A stretch of DNA of 64,000 bases from Orientallactaga sibirica (taxonomy: Eukaryota; Chordata; Mammalia; Rodentia; Dipodidae), in assembly GCA_036365145.1 (NCBI GenBank), contig JAEOAD010000048.1, forward strand, positions 15,507,001 to 15,571,000. Reading direction: 5' to 3'. Made by a program: the position numbers and the translations under genes. Positions within the stretch are counted from its first letter, which is position 1; each line of letters starts with the position of its first letter. Positions 30,213-40,390 of the stretch are shown piece by piece. The notes under the pieces are model-generated. The model was not told where the DNA came from, did no database searches, and saw only the letters and a list, made by a program, of their open reading frames with translations.

Positions 30213-30480
30213 GCCTGCTCTTTTTGAGCCTGAGTCTCACTAACCCCACAGCTTGCCATTCCCTTCCCTCCCATCCCCCGCCCGCCCTCTATGGCATCCT
30301 CCCAGCTCGGGGATCTGGGGATTCTCCCGTCTTGACTCCCTGTGGGCCTGGGGTTACAGATGGGTGTGGACCCGCCCAGCTGTTTACATGGTTCCTGGGG
30401 ACTGACCTCCAGTGGTCTCTCAGGCCTCCTCAGGACCTCACAGGAAGTGCTCTTAACCGTGCGGCCATCTCTCCAGCTCA
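30213..30480 (-). mobile_element. B4-class SINE (RSINE1-like)
   Basis: CCTGGGGTTACAGATGGGTG, CCCGCCCAGCTGTTTACATG, GGTTCCTGGGGACTGACCTC and CGGCCATCTCTCCAGCTC in antisense order. Confidence 0.7.
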
Positions 30481-30767
30481 TTAAAAACAAAATCAACTTT
30501 ATATTACCTACCAGGCTCATGAGGCATGGGAATTTTCTTCTTTGGCATTAGAATTTTTTTTTAAGAAACACATACATAAATCACATCATCTGTGTCTCTA
30601 AGTTCTCAGTTAGACCCGGGCTCACTCTCTTAGCCCGTCACTCATCAGCACATTATCTGTGACAACAGGGTCTTTAATTACTGAGTCTTTATTGAGTCCC
30701 AAGGACATGGTCCAAGCCCTGGAAACTGCCATCAATGTTTGCATCACTTTCTTCTGTGGAAAGAAAG

Positions 30768-30795
30768 GAAGGAAGGAAGGGAAAGAGAGAGTGAG

Positions 30796-30857
<62 letters not shown>

Positions 30858-30905
30858 GAAGGAAGGAAGGAAGGAAGGAAGGAAGGAAGGAAGGAAGGAA
30901 GGAAA
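30768..30905. repeat. (GAAA)n(GGAA)n microsatellite
   Basis: About fifteen GAAA units (30797-30856) followed by about twelve GGAA units (30857-30903). A pure polypurine tract with mirror symmetry. Confidence 0.97.
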
Positions 30906-31017
30906 AAAGGGAGAGAGAGATGCCAGAACTAGTTATGGCCTTTATAGAAACCGATTCATAATGAATTGTCACCCAGTGATCCAACACTGAAGTCTCTCAG
31001 TTTGGGAGATTCCAGAC

Positions 31018-31130
31018 AGCAGAGTGGTCAGACACTTGTACCTTCGCTCTACAAAACCTTGGCTGTGTGGCCTTGAACAAGTCCCTTAACCTTTCTGAGC
31101 CACAGCAGTCTCCTTAGTCAATCTGAGTGT
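31018..31130 (+). mobile_element. MIR
   Basis: TTGGCTGTGTGGCCTTGAAC and AAGTCCCTTAACCTTTCTGA are the deeply conserved MIR core. Confidence 0.88.
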
Positions 31131-31213
31131 TTTTTCAGCATCTCCCTGTCGAGGGTGTGCGTCATGCACTTCAGCGAGGTTTACTGTGGAGTGTACTCAA
31201 CACGAACGTACTC

Positions 31214-31388
31214 CTTGACATGCGCTGTCCTCAACTCGCTGGGCACACTCCACATGACGTGAGCTGTCCTGAGCTCACTGGACACACTCCACATGACGTG
31301 AGCTGTCCTGAGCTCACTGGACACACTCCACATGACGTGAGCTGTCCTGAGCTCACTGGGCACACTCCACACGAGATGCACTGTCCTC
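31214..31388. repeat. 39-bp tandem repeat, about 4.5 units
   Basis: Units start at 31214 (diverged), 31253, 31292, 31331 and 31370 (partial). Each carries CATGACGTGAGCTGTCCTGA. Since 39 is divisible by 3, both strands keep open frames with 13-residue repeats, which explains the ORFs at 31127-31594 without a gene. Confidence 0.95.
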
Positions 31389-31911
31389 TGATCCTTTCTA
31401 AACCACTCTGTCTGCTCGTGCCACTGAACATGCGGCCTGCATTCCACAAGTGCCACAAGGTGCAGGCTGACGCCTGGCTAGAACCGTGGCTTAACAACAT
31501 CCCTTTCAACTCAGAACACAATCTCTTGAGGAGGAACACTAAGGAGTTTCTAAGCCGCTCTATGAGTGGTTTTCTTTCACTGTGTGTCAAATAGGGATTT
31601 CAGAGTCTAGAATTCTGCAGACTTCAGCCTCCCTCTATCCAGACCAGGGCTTTCTAGGATCTCAAGGGACCTGTTCTATTGTCCTAAATCTGGGCTCATG
31701 TAGCCCAAATCCACATCTTCCGGGAGAAGCATTTTGTGATGACTTTCCCAACCCTAAGGATGTGTCAAAGGCAGTCAATCCCAGGAACTCTGTTCACTGA
31801 AGGCTGTGCACTGAAGGTGTAGCTCTCAACTCTGGCCAGCTCTGAGAAGATAACTGTTTATTTCCCCACCAGCACATCAGCTCATGTTTACCTTGTGTGA
31901 TTTCAGTAATA
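31389..31911. other. Single-copy; possible L2 3' end
   Basis: 31690-31765 (TTCCGGGAGAAGCATTTTGT) resembles the L2 3' end. Nothing else. Confidence 0.35.
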
Positions 31912-31966
31912 TCCCTCCCTCCCTCCTTCCTTCCCTTCTTCTCTCCCTTCCTTCCTTCTTTCACTT
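31912..31966. repeat. (CCTT)n low complexity
   Basis: Pyrimidine-rich CCCTCCTTCC units. Confidence 0.9.
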
Positions 31967-32103
31967 ATTAGAAACCAACAGAGAGAAAGAGGCAGAGAGA
32001 GAGAGAGAGAATGGGCATACCAGGGTCTCCAGCCACTGCAAACAAAGACGCATGTGCCACCTTGTGCATCTTGCTTTACCTGAGTACTGGGAAGTCAAGC
32101 CCC
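31967..32103 (-). mobile_element. DIP-like SINE, head truncated
   Basis: GAATGGGCATACCAGGGTCT to GTACTGGGAAGTCAAGCCCC; head region missing. Confidence 0.88.
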
Positions 32104-32162
32104 TCAGCTTCCACTTTCTCATCAGCAAATTGAGAAGAATGAAGAGGACCTGCCTAAACTGT

Positions 32163-32265
32163 TGTGGTGACACGTGCCTTTAATCCACCTGAGGCTGAAG
32201 CAGAAGGATCACATATTCAAAGCTAGCCTGAGATACACAATGAGACTGTCTCAAGGAAAAAAAAA
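32163..32265 (+). mobile_element. Diverged B1-like SINE
   Basis: GGTGACACGTGCCTTTAATC to GACTGTCTCAAGGAAAAA. Confidence 0.75.
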
Positions 32266-32269
32266 AGTT

Positions 32270-32391
32270 CAGGTTATAGCGGCATGTGCCTTTAATCTCA
32301 TCATAGCACTCAGGAGGCAGAGGCAGGAGGATTTACCCATGAGTTCAAGGCCAGCCTGAGACCACATTGTGAATTTCAGGTCAGCCTGGAC
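32270..32391 (+). mobile_element. B1-like SINE, 3' end replaced by foldback
   Basis: Runs normally to GGTCAGCCTGGA (32390), where intact copies continue CTAGAGTGAGACC. Here it switches to the inverted repeat, whose first bases are also CTAG. Confidence 0.88.
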
Positions 32392-32753
32392 CCTAGCATT
32401 TAGGTTTTTAGGTTGTACCAGAAATCACAAGTCATCCAGAGAGGTCTGCGGTGTTTGGGGGGCTGTGAGCAGGCTGTGTGCAAGTACTACAGCATCTTAT
32501 TAAAGGGCTGGACCACATGGAGCTCCTGCACTGAGGTTGTCTGAAGCAAACACGAGGCCGCAGGGGCTGGGGAGGGGAAGGGATGTTCTGGGCAGGGGAG
32601 GACACAGGTATTTGGAGAATTCACCACATTCGCCATGTGGTCCAGCCCTTTAATAAGATGCTGCAGTACTTGCACAGAGCCTGCTCACAGCCTCCCAAAC
32701 ACCGCAGACCTCTCTGGATGACTTCTGATTTCTGGTACAACCTAAATGCTAGG
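32392..32753. repeat. Long inverted repeat, ~120-bp arms, 112-bp loop
   Basis: Left arm 32392-32520 and right arm 32633-32753 are reverse complements. I count four substitutions and one 8-base insertion (TTTTTAGG) in the left arm, so about 97% identity. The loop (32521-32632) is GC-rich and does not pair obviously. No target duplication or known transposon end found. As RNA it would give a near-perfect 120-bp hairpin. The family is not one I recognise. Confidence 0.95.
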
Positions 32754-32781
32754 TAAATCGTTGTCACACAGTTTATTAATT

Positions 32782-33003
32782 ATTATTATTTTTTTATTTT
32801 TAGAGAGAGAAAGAGAGAATTGGCACACCAGGGCCTCAGCCACTGAAATTGAACTCCAGACACTTGCACCACCTAGTGGGCATGTGTGACCTTGCTCTTG
32901 CCTCACCTTTGTGCATCTGGCTTACGTGGGATCTGGAGAGTTGAACGTGGGTCCTTGGGCCTCGCAGGCAAGTGCCTTAACTGCTAAGCCATCTCTCCGG
33001 CCC
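32782..33003 (-). mobile_element. DIP-long SINE
   Basis: Carries GCACCACCTAGTGGG near 32867-32881, which on the minus strand is CCACTAGGTGGTGC, CTCF-like. Confidence 0.93.
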
Positions 33004-33493
33004 ACACTTTACAGGTTAGAGAATAATGATGAGAAAGAGTCTGCATATGGATGTTCAGTACAGACACAGCCACTGTAGGACAAACTGCATAGCCCATGCC
33101 AGCAACACTGTACTTTCCCTCAACATTGCAGGTATGTAACCTGCAGATACTAGTCTTGAATGTTACTCTGCTCAACTGGGAATCTAGCTGTCAGCAGAAT
33201 AAGGCAGATGCAGCCTTGGGCTAAAGACGTAAAGGAGATGATTAATACCCCATGGGTTAAGTGCCTTGTGTAGGGTACTGAGCACCACCTAATTGAGGCC
33301 GTCTTCATAGAGGCTCCAGGTTCTAGCAGGTTCTAGCAGGTTCTAAACTTGAGCAGCAGCTCTCTGATCTCTCCCCACCCAACCCCCCCCCACCCCTGCC
33401 ATAGGGTTCTCTGGCACTTCTAAAGGCCAGGGGACCCAATCAGGAGAAGAGATCTTTCCAGCCAGATAAGCCTGCTCTACTCAGATAACCCAA
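33004..33493. other. Single-copy sequence
   Basis: A short AGGTTCTAGC triplication at 33317-33344; otherwise nothing. Confidence 0.5.
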
Positions 33494-33628
33494 GAGCTGT
33501 GCTCGGCTGAGGACCGCACTGGAAGGCAGGGGTAAGGGAGAAGCAGTGTACCAGGGCCTGGAGCTGTGCTCAGCTGAGGAGAGGCACAGGAAGACAGGGG
33601 TCGGGGGGAGAAGTGGTGTACCAGGGGT
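33494..33628. repeat. 67-bp tandem repeat, two units
   Basis: GAGCTGTGCTCRGCTGAGGA begins at 33494 and 33561; about 80% identical. Confidence 0.85.
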
Positions 33629-33876
33629 CCTGGGATGGAGTGAATCCTTAGCATGATGCCTTTGGGACACTGGGGTTCTCAGAAAGGTTTCTGAACCCTT
33701 CTTGGCCCATTCCTCAAAACTGACAAAATGTTCACTATGGCATCGCTTACAACACTACAGTTCTTGTCTGATAGAGTAGCATTGTTTTGGCCTTTTCTGT
33801 AGCAAACACCCTTTCTTCTTTTTTTTTTTTTTTCTCTCTCTTTAATTGTTCACTTGTTTGTTTATTTATTTATCTA
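33629..33876. other. Single-copy sequence
   Basis: Nothing recognised. Confidence 0.5.
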
Positions 33877-34003
33877 GATTTTTCAAGGTAGTGTCTTGCT
33901 CTAGCCCACTCTGTAGTCATAGGCTGGCCTCAAACTCACTGCGTTCCTCCTACCTCTACCTCCCCAGTGCTGAGATGAAAACTGTGCACCACCACGGCCG
34001 GCT
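33877..34003 (-). mobile_element. B1-like SINE, small deletion
   Basis: CAAGGTAGTGTCTTGCTCTA to GTGCACCACCACGGCCGGCT; about 15 bases missing after AGCCC. Confidence 0.92.
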
Positions 34004-34084
34004 GATTCTTTATGTTTGCTCTTCTGTCCTGTCTTTACTCACTTGGATGTCTAGCAAATTAAATGCATGGACACCCTCTTGAAG

Positions 34085-34400
34085 AAGAGGCATCTTGAGA
34101 CGCTAGCTTTGAACAAAGGGAAATTTGCATCTCTTCAGTCCCACCTAATTATTCATTTCCTTTCTCCCTTCCGCATCTTGAAATAATTACTGCATGAGCA
34201 GTCTCCAGTCTCTCCCTAGATAAGAGCTTGAAGTAGGGAGGCTGCAGTGGTGACTCAGCTGTGATTTTCAGCGGATGAAACTTTGCGCTCTCCCTCCCCC
34301 ACTCCCCGCATTCTTAGGACACGTGGCCTTGGATTGTGTGCAGAAGGACAAAGGACAGGGGAAAGGAAATCTGAAGGACGCAGTGAGTAACAGTCCTTCA
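34085..34400. promoter_or_regulatory. Candidate enhancer-like motif cluster
   Basis: In repeat-free DNA I see AACAAAG (34112-34118, SOX-type), ATTTGCAT (34123-34130, POU octamer), TAATTATTCAT (34146-34156, homeobox-type), AGATAAG (34218-34224, GATA-type), TGACTCAGC (34251-34259, AP-1/MAF-type) and CACGTG (34320-34325, E-box). Motif density is suggestive only; no conservation test was possible. Confidence 0.35.
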
Positions 34401-34474
34401 TTAAGATGCTACACCTAGTTACAGCTCATGTATGCAATAATTTGAAGTAAACTTCCCGAAAAGCAACTGCACCA

Positions 34475-35054
34475 TGCAGTGTCTTCAATCAGATGTTCCC
34501 CATAGACTCATGTGTTCTTAATTTGTTTTGTTTATTTATTTATTTGAGAGTGAAAGAGAGATAGAAAGAGGCAGATAGATAAGAGAGAGAATGGGCGTGC
34601 CAGGGCCTCTAGCCACTGCAAATGAACTCCAGATACATGTGCCACCTTGTGCATCTGGCTTATGTGGGTCCTGGGGAATTGAGCCTTGAACCGGAGTCTT
34701 CAGGCTTCACAGGCAAGTGCTTAACCACTAAGCCACCTCTCCAGCCCAACTCATGTGTTCCGAATGCTTGGTCTCCTGATGGCAATTTGGAAGGTGGAGT
34801 CTTGCTGGAGGAGGTGTGTTTCTGGGGGTGGGCTTAGGGGTGTTATATCCAGCTTCCCCTTGCTAGAGCTCACTGTCTTGCTGCTGTTTTCCACCCACTG
34901 TGGCAGAGGTGACGTCCAGCCTCTGCTCACGCCATGCTTTCCCCTGACATCGTGGAGCTTCTTCTCGAGACTATAAGCCAAAGCAAGAACTTTCCTCCCA
35001 TCAGCTGCTTTTGGACAAGTGCTTTATCCCAGCAGTGAGAAGGTCACTGCAACA
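34475..35054 (+). mobile_element. MaLR LTR (ORR1/MT-like) split by a SINE
   Basis: CTTCAATCAGATGTTCCCCA start, GTGTGTTTCTGGGGGTGGGC and TATAAGCCAAAGCAAGAACT late region, end near CTGCAACA (35054). A DIP-like SINE interrupts it. Confidence 0.87.
34518..34748 (-). mobile_element. DIP-like SINE inside MaLR LTR
   Basis: Perfect target duplication ACTCATGTGTTC (34506-34517 and 34749-34760). Confidence 0.97.
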
Positions 35055-35137
35055 CAACTACTTCAAACATCCTAACAGGCTGATAGAGCTTGTGAGGTTG
35101 TTTAGAGATGGAATGTTGCAGATTGAGAGTCATGTTG

Positions 35138-35386
35138 GGCTTGTTTGTTTGTTTGTTTGTTTGTTTGTTTTTGTTGTTGTTTTGTTTTTGAAAGAGAGAG
35201 AGAATCGATGCGCCAGGGCCTTCAGCCACTGCAAACAAACTCCAGGTGCCTGTGATCCCTTGTGGCACATGGGCAACATTGCATGCTTGTGTCACTGTGT
35301 CTGGCTATATGGGACCTGGAGATTTGAACATGAGTTCTTCAGCTTTGCAGGCAAGTGCCTTAACTGCTAAGCCATCTCCCCAGCCC
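35138..35386 (-). mobile_element. DIP-long SINE
   Basis: (GTTT)n tail, extra block near 35246-35300, ends CCATCTCCCCAGCCCT. Confidence 0.92.
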
Positions 35387-35397
35387 TCTTTTTTTTT

Positions 35398-35610
35398 TTT
35401 TAAATCTTATTTATTTATTTATTTTATGTGAGAGAGAAACACATACAGACAGAGAAAGAATGGGTGCACCAGGGCCTCCAATCACTGCAAACAAGCTCCA
35501 TACACATACATCACCTTGTGCATCTGGCTTACATGAGTCCTGGGGAATTGAACCTGGATCTTTAGGCTTTGCAGGCAAGTGCCTTAACTGCTAAGTCACC
35601 TCTCCAGCCC
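35398..35610 (-). mobile_element. DIP-like SINE
   Basis: Follows the previous element head to tail on the minus strand. Confidence 0.94.
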
Positions 35611-35988
35611 TTACATACACTTCACACGCTGTGAAGTAAAGTGATTCAAGTGGCAAAACCAAGATGGGGACTCAATTCCTTAAAGCTAACTTCCAACTTG
35701 CCATCAAAGGAAGTCACAGACTCACCCTCCCTCACGGCTACTCACCCCACAACTGGAGCAGTTTGCTGTCATGGCAACATCATGATCTGCTTCATGATTT
35801 TTAAACCCTAGAACTGCAGCACTGGTGATTCTTCATCGCTCTCTGACTCAGACCTGTCCCTAGCTGCTGATTTGTAGAGATGCCTGCTTTCAGAGTACTT
35901 CTCCATGATGGCCCCAGGCCACCTCACATGCAATTAACTGTCCAAAGCTAAGCTAGACTCTTCACCACTAAAACTGCCCCTCACTAGG
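35611..35988. other. Single-copy sequence
   Basis: Nothing recognised. Confidence 0.5.
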
Positions 35989-36369
35989 TGTAGCAGCAGA
36001 CAGCTTCAGGTTCGCTGAGATGAACTTCCAGACCAGGCACAGTTATGGAAGAAAGGATTCATTGAAGCTTACGTATCCAGGGGAAGTTCCATAATGGCAG
36101 AAGAAGCTGCCCTGCTCTTACAGGACCTGGCAAGAGAGAGAGAAAAAAAAACCAAAAGCCACACAGCACAGCACAGCCACACAGGAACTCCAGGTGGAAC
36201 TAGGCACTTCGAATATCTTTAGATTGAAATTGTAAACCCATCACCACACCTTAGGGCTGGACCCTCAGATCCGCCCAGTGACACTGCCTCCAGCCAAGTG
36301 GCTGTAAGTGCCAACAACAAACTAATAAAACACTGAACATATTGGGGGCCATCTATTCAAACTACCACA
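35989..36369 (-). mobile_element. MaLR-type solo LTR, antisense
   Basis: On the minus strand it starts TGTGGTAGTTTGAATAGATG and ends CTGCTGCTACA. Flanks CTAGG (35984-35988) and CTGGG (36370-36374) look like a 5-bp duplication with one change. Confidence 0.82.
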
Positions 36370-36374
36370 CTGGG

Positions 36375-36875
36375 CTTCAGGTGATAGAGACGGCACTTCT
36401 CTGCTGCCTCCTCTCCCTCCTTCCTAGGATATGAAGGTGTCTCAAAGACACCCCTCACCCACTGAACTATGGAGTTAAAGGACAGGGCTCCTGAGTCCCT
36501 TGCCTCTGTGGGAGTATTCATGTCCCAAGGACAGGAGGAAGAGGCCGGGTTAACTATGCTATTCTGTCGTATGGGCAACAAGCTACTGTTGAATATGATA
36601 GGCTGTGTGGCGCTTTTCCTCTGGGCATAGCATGATGCCATCTTCAAGTAAAGAATGCTTTGGTCCAGTAGCTATGGCAACTGTGGATCAGAGCAATAGT
36701 GTGATCTCAGGTCTATAGTAATGGCAATGAAGCTACTGACAGCTCCTTAGTATGGAGGGGCAGGGGACCCTCACCTGGAACTCTAGCAGCTTCAAGTGAT
36801 CTTGGGAGAAGCCAGGTTATACAGGAAGTGGGTGAACTAGAAGAGGGATACCATGATGCAGCTTCCATGACCATC
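36375..36875. other. Single-copy or unrecognised LTR upstream part
   Basis: Nothing recognised; minus-strand frame at 36357-36647 has no domain. Confidence 0.4.
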
Positions 36876-37090
36876 CAGGATGGGGTGGGGCTTTGCAGTG
36901 ATGCAGCTGCCTTGGAGTCACCCGTGCTCCTGTCAGTAACCCCTCACCTCTGTAAGCAACCCCAGTAAACTCACTGGTTCACCAGAACTGGATTTTGGCG
37001 TAACCATGCATTGGCCTGTTGTCTGTGCTTTATCTCACTTGAGCAGATAGGTGTTCACATCTCCCTGGGAGAAAAAAGTTTCTTGTGACA
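36876..37090 (+). mobile_element. LTR-like repeat, same family as 48380-48905
   Basis: GGGGTGGGGCTTTGCAGTGA, GTGCTCCTGTCAGTAACCCC, CAGTAAACTCACTGGTTCAC and TGTTGTCTGTGCTTTATCTC align in order with 48580-48880. The AGTAAA/AATACA step and the U5-like end suggest an ERV LTR of unknown class. Confidence 0.6.
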
Positions 37091-37239
37091 GGATGGCATT
37101 TAAAATACAGAGTGCCTACTCTCATGCTACAAAAAATAAAGGAACAATTCATGAAATAGGAAAGGCAAATTACAAGGTAACTGATAAGAGACAATCAAAA
37201 AGGCCTAGGTGTGTTACATGTGCTTAAAATAACCATGTT

Positions 37240-37480
37240 GGGGCCACAGAGATGGCTCACCAGTTTAAGGTGCTTGCTTGCAATGCCTGATGATAGGGTT
37301 CGATTCCCCAGCAACCATGTAAACCCAAATACACAAAGTGGCGCGTGCATCTGGACTTCATTTGCAGTGGCAGGAGACCCCGGCATGTCTATTTGTCTCT
37401 CTCTATATATCTTGTCTATCTTTCTCTCTCTCTCTTTGTCTGCTTGCAAATAATCAATAAAACATTAAAAATATTTTTTT
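37240..37480 (+). mobile_element. DIP-like SINE, diverged
   Basis: GGCCACAGAGATGGCTCACC head; CTCTATATATCTTGTCTATC tract. Confidence 0.9.
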
Positions 37481-37481
37481 A

Positions 37482-37711
37482 AAAAAATTTGTTTATTTTT
37501 ATTTATTTATTTGACAGCAACAGAAAGAGAAAGAGGGAGAGAGAGAGAGAGAATGGGCGCAGCAGGGCCTCCAGCCACTGCAAACAAATTCCAGATGCAT
37601 GTGCCACCTTGTCCATCTGGCTTACATGGGTACTAGGAAATACAAGCCTCAAACCAGGGTCTTTAGGCTTCACAGGCAAGTGCTTAACTGCTAAGCCATC
37701 TCTCCAGCCCC
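37482..37711 (-). mobile_element. DIP-like SINE
   Basis: Tail-to-tail with the preceding sense copy, giving an inverted SINE pair. Confidence 0.95.
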
Positions 37712-37734
37712 AAAAATATTTTTAAAAAAATTTA

Positions 37735-37910
37735 TCCGGGCGTGGTGGCGCACGCCTTTAATCCCAGCACTCGGGAGGCAGAGGTAGGAGGATCGCTGAG
37801 AGTTTGAGGCCACCCTGAGACTACATAGTTAATTCCAGGTCAGCCTGGACCAGAGTGAGACCCTACCTTGGAAAACCAAAAAAAAATAATAATAAAAAAT
37901 AAAAAAATAA
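37735..37910 (+). mobile_element. B1-like SINE
   Basis: CCGGGCGTGGTGGCGCACGC; close to consensus, so young. Confidence 0.96.
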
Positions 37911-37959
37911 CCATGTTGGATGCCTGCATGAAAGCCAAAGGGATTAAAAAATGTATCAT

Positions 37960-38126
37960 TGCCAGGTATGGTGTCACACGCCTTTAATCCCAGCACTTGG
38001 GAGGCAGAGGTAGGAGGATTGCCGAGAGTTCAAGGCCACCCTGAGACTACATAGTTAATTCCAGGTCAGCCTGGACCAGAGTGAGACCCTACCTTGAAAA
38101 ACCAAAAAAAAAAAAAAAAAAAAAAA
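37960..38126 (+). mobile_element. B1-like SINE
   Basis: GCCAGGTATGGTGTCACACG, about 22-A tail. Confidence 0.95.
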
Positions 38127-38258
38127 CAATGGCACACATCTTTAATCCCAGCACTTGGGAGGCAGAGGTAGGAGGATCAGTGTGAGTTCCAGAGATTACA
38201 TAGTGAATTCCAGGTCAGCCTGGGCTAGAGTGAGACCCTACCTCAAAAAACCCAAAAA
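38127..38258 (+). mobile_element. B1-like SINE, 5' truncated
   Basis: Starts at ATGGCACACATCTTTAATCC in the poly(A) of the previous B1. Confidence 0.93.
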
Positions 38259-38259
38259 C

Positions 38260-38420
38260 AAGCCAAGTGTGATGGCGCATGCCTTTAATCCCAGCACTTG
38301 GAAGGCAGAGATAGGAGGATCACCATGAGTTCGAGGCCACCCTGAGACTACATAGTTAATTTCAGGTCAGCTTGGACAAGAGTGAGACCCTACCTCGAAA
38401 CCCAACCCCCCAAAAATCCA
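38260..38420 (+). mobile_element. B1-like SINE
   Basis: Fourth in a head-to-tail run of B1s (37735-38420). Confidence 0.94.
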
Positions 38421-38425
38421 AAACC

Positions 38426-38650
38426 AGGGGCTGAAGTGATGGTTTAGTGGTTCAGGCACTTACCTGCAAAGCCAAAGGACCCAGTTCCAATTCCCCAGTA
38501 CCTACATAAGCCAGATACACAAGGGGACACATGCAACTGGAGTATATTTGCAGTGGCTAGAGGCCCTAGCATGCTCATTCTGTATCTCCTCTCCACCACC
38601 CCCCCCCGTCTCTGCTTGAAAATGAATAAAGAAATAATTTTTTTAATCCA
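38426..38650 (+). mobile_element. DIP-like SINE
   Basis: GGGGCTGAAGTGATGGTTTA head; tail AATGAATAAAGAAATAAT. Confidence 0.92.
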
Positions 38651-39059
38651 AAAACAACAAAAAAAACACATCGTGTTTATAGAGAAGTTCAGAACTAGGC
38701 AGGCATGCAATGCCCTTGGGTCTGAGCTACAGTGATCTCAAAGCCAGCTCCCCTTAGACGGTTGGCATCTTCACAAAGGGGATGTCTCTTTGATGTGCCT
38801 GAGAGGAGCCAAATGCGAGGCTGGGCATACCTGAATTCCTAGTGCGAGGGAAATACCCAAGCTCCCGATTCCTGTCGTCACAATCACCAAGAGGCTGAGA
38901 GGAAGTGGATCCGTCAGCTGTTCTTTGTTCTGAGAGCAACGTGAGCAACGTAAGAGGACAGTGATTGACAATCAAGAGCTCTGCTTCACGTCTCATCTTC
39001 AGCCCGCAGAGTCTATAGGGAGTCCAAACAAAGACAGTTATTCCAAAGTTTACTCAGTC
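38651..39059. other. Single-copy sequence
   Basis: Nothing recognised. Confidence 0.5.
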
Positions 39060-39490
39060 TTGTCCCCCTGGTCAGTGATCAGTGGTCAGTCTTGTCTCTG
39101 AGATTCAGTCTTGTCCCTGTGGTCAGTGGTTAGTCTTATCTCTGAGAGTCACTTGTCCTTCTGGTCAGTGGTCAGTATTAGCTCTGAGAGTCTCTTGTCC
39201 CTCTGGTCAGTGGTCAGTCTTGTCTCTGAGAGTCTCTTGTCCCTCTGGTCAGTGATCAGTGGTCAGTCTTAACTCTGAGAGTTTTTTGTCCCTCTGGTCA
39301 GTGGTCAATCTTGTAGAGTCTCTTGTCCCTCTGGTCAATGGTCAGTCTTGTCTCTGAGAGTCTCTTGTCCCTCTGGTCAGTGATCAGTGGTCAGTCTTAG
39401 CTCTGAGAGTTTTTTGTTCCTCTGGTCAGTGGTCAGTCTTGTCTCCGAGAGTCTCTTGTCCCTCTGGTCAGTGGTCAGTCTTGTCTCTGA
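39060..39490. repeat. ~42-bp minisatellite, about ten units
   Basis: Units contain GTCAGTGGTCAGTCTTGTCT and CTGAGAGTCTCTTGTCCCTC. Some carry an extra GATCAGT giving longer variants. As the period is divisible by 3, both strands stay open (39377-39595 frames), without a gene. Confidence 0.95.
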
Positions 39491-40060
39491 TTCACCGTGT
39501 AGTAGGTCTCTCCTGCTCTTTCCTCTGTCACTGTCATTTTCCGTGCAGCTGGGTTTCCATAAGCCCAGGACTGCGGAGCCTTGAATTCCTCCCACAGCGT
39601 CACATGGGCTCAGGGTGAACTGAGAACAGGCAAGCCATGACCAGAGTGTCTGCTGAGCTATTTACCGTGTGTACTGCAGGTTCCTTTCTGCAACCTGCAG
39701 CATAAATCTGTCACCAGATGAGGCCCCAGCACCAGGCACATCCAGAACAATGAGCTAAAATGAACTTCTCTTTACAAGTCAACCTGCCTCGAACATCTTG
39801 TCATAGTAATGAGAAAAACTGACCAACACATCACCCAACAGGAGGCAGTGTGGCTGGGGTCTGCCAAGGTAAACTGACTCATAGAAAAGTTGCAGAATTA
39901 GCAAACTTAGTTACATGTTTCTGTGAAGATTTATTTGTTTGAGCTCTTTTGACCTAGAACTGGCTGTCATTGAGCACGTGCTGCATAAAGGCATGATGAA
40001 GCATTAAAGCCTCCGAGCCCAACCAAGACAGGCTATGCAACACAGGGTCAGATTCCTTGT
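39491..40060. other. Single-copy sequence
   Basis: Nothing recognised. Confidence 0.5.
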
Positions 40061-40075
40061 AAGAATATGACCCGG

Positions 40076-40228
40076 GCTGGGCGTGGTGGCGCACGCCTTT
40101 AATCCCACACTTGGGAGGCAGAGGTAGGAGGATCACCGTGAGTTCGAGGCCACCCTGAGACTATATAGTGAATTCCAGGTCAGCCTGAGCTACAGTGAGA
40201 TTCTACCTCGAGGAAAAAAAAAAAAAGA
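40076..40228 (+). mobile_element. B1-like SINE (first of a pair)
   Basis: Left target duplication AAGAATATGACCCGG (40061-40075) precedes it; the matching copy occurs only after the second B1. Confidence 0.96.
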
Positions 40229-40390
40229 GCCGGGCGTGGTGGCGCACGCCTTTAATCCCAGCACTCGGGAGGCAGAGGTAGGAGGATCGCCGAAAGTTCG
40301 AGGCCACCCTGAGACTACATAGTGAATTCCAGGTCAGCCTGGACCAGAGTGAGACCCTACCTTGCAAAACCAAAAAAAAAAAAAAAAAAA
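40229..40390 (+). mobile_element. B1-like SINE (second of a pair)
   Basis: Near consensus. Right target duplication AAGAATATGCCCCGG at 40391-40405. Confidence 0.96.

Noticed and set aside
31127..31594. 155-codon frame with 13-residue repeats
   Set aside because: Explained by a 39-bp tandem repeat; the opposite strand is equally open.
39060..39490. CRISPR-like direct repeats
   Set aside because: Contiguous minisatellite units without unique spacers, in a mammalian genome.
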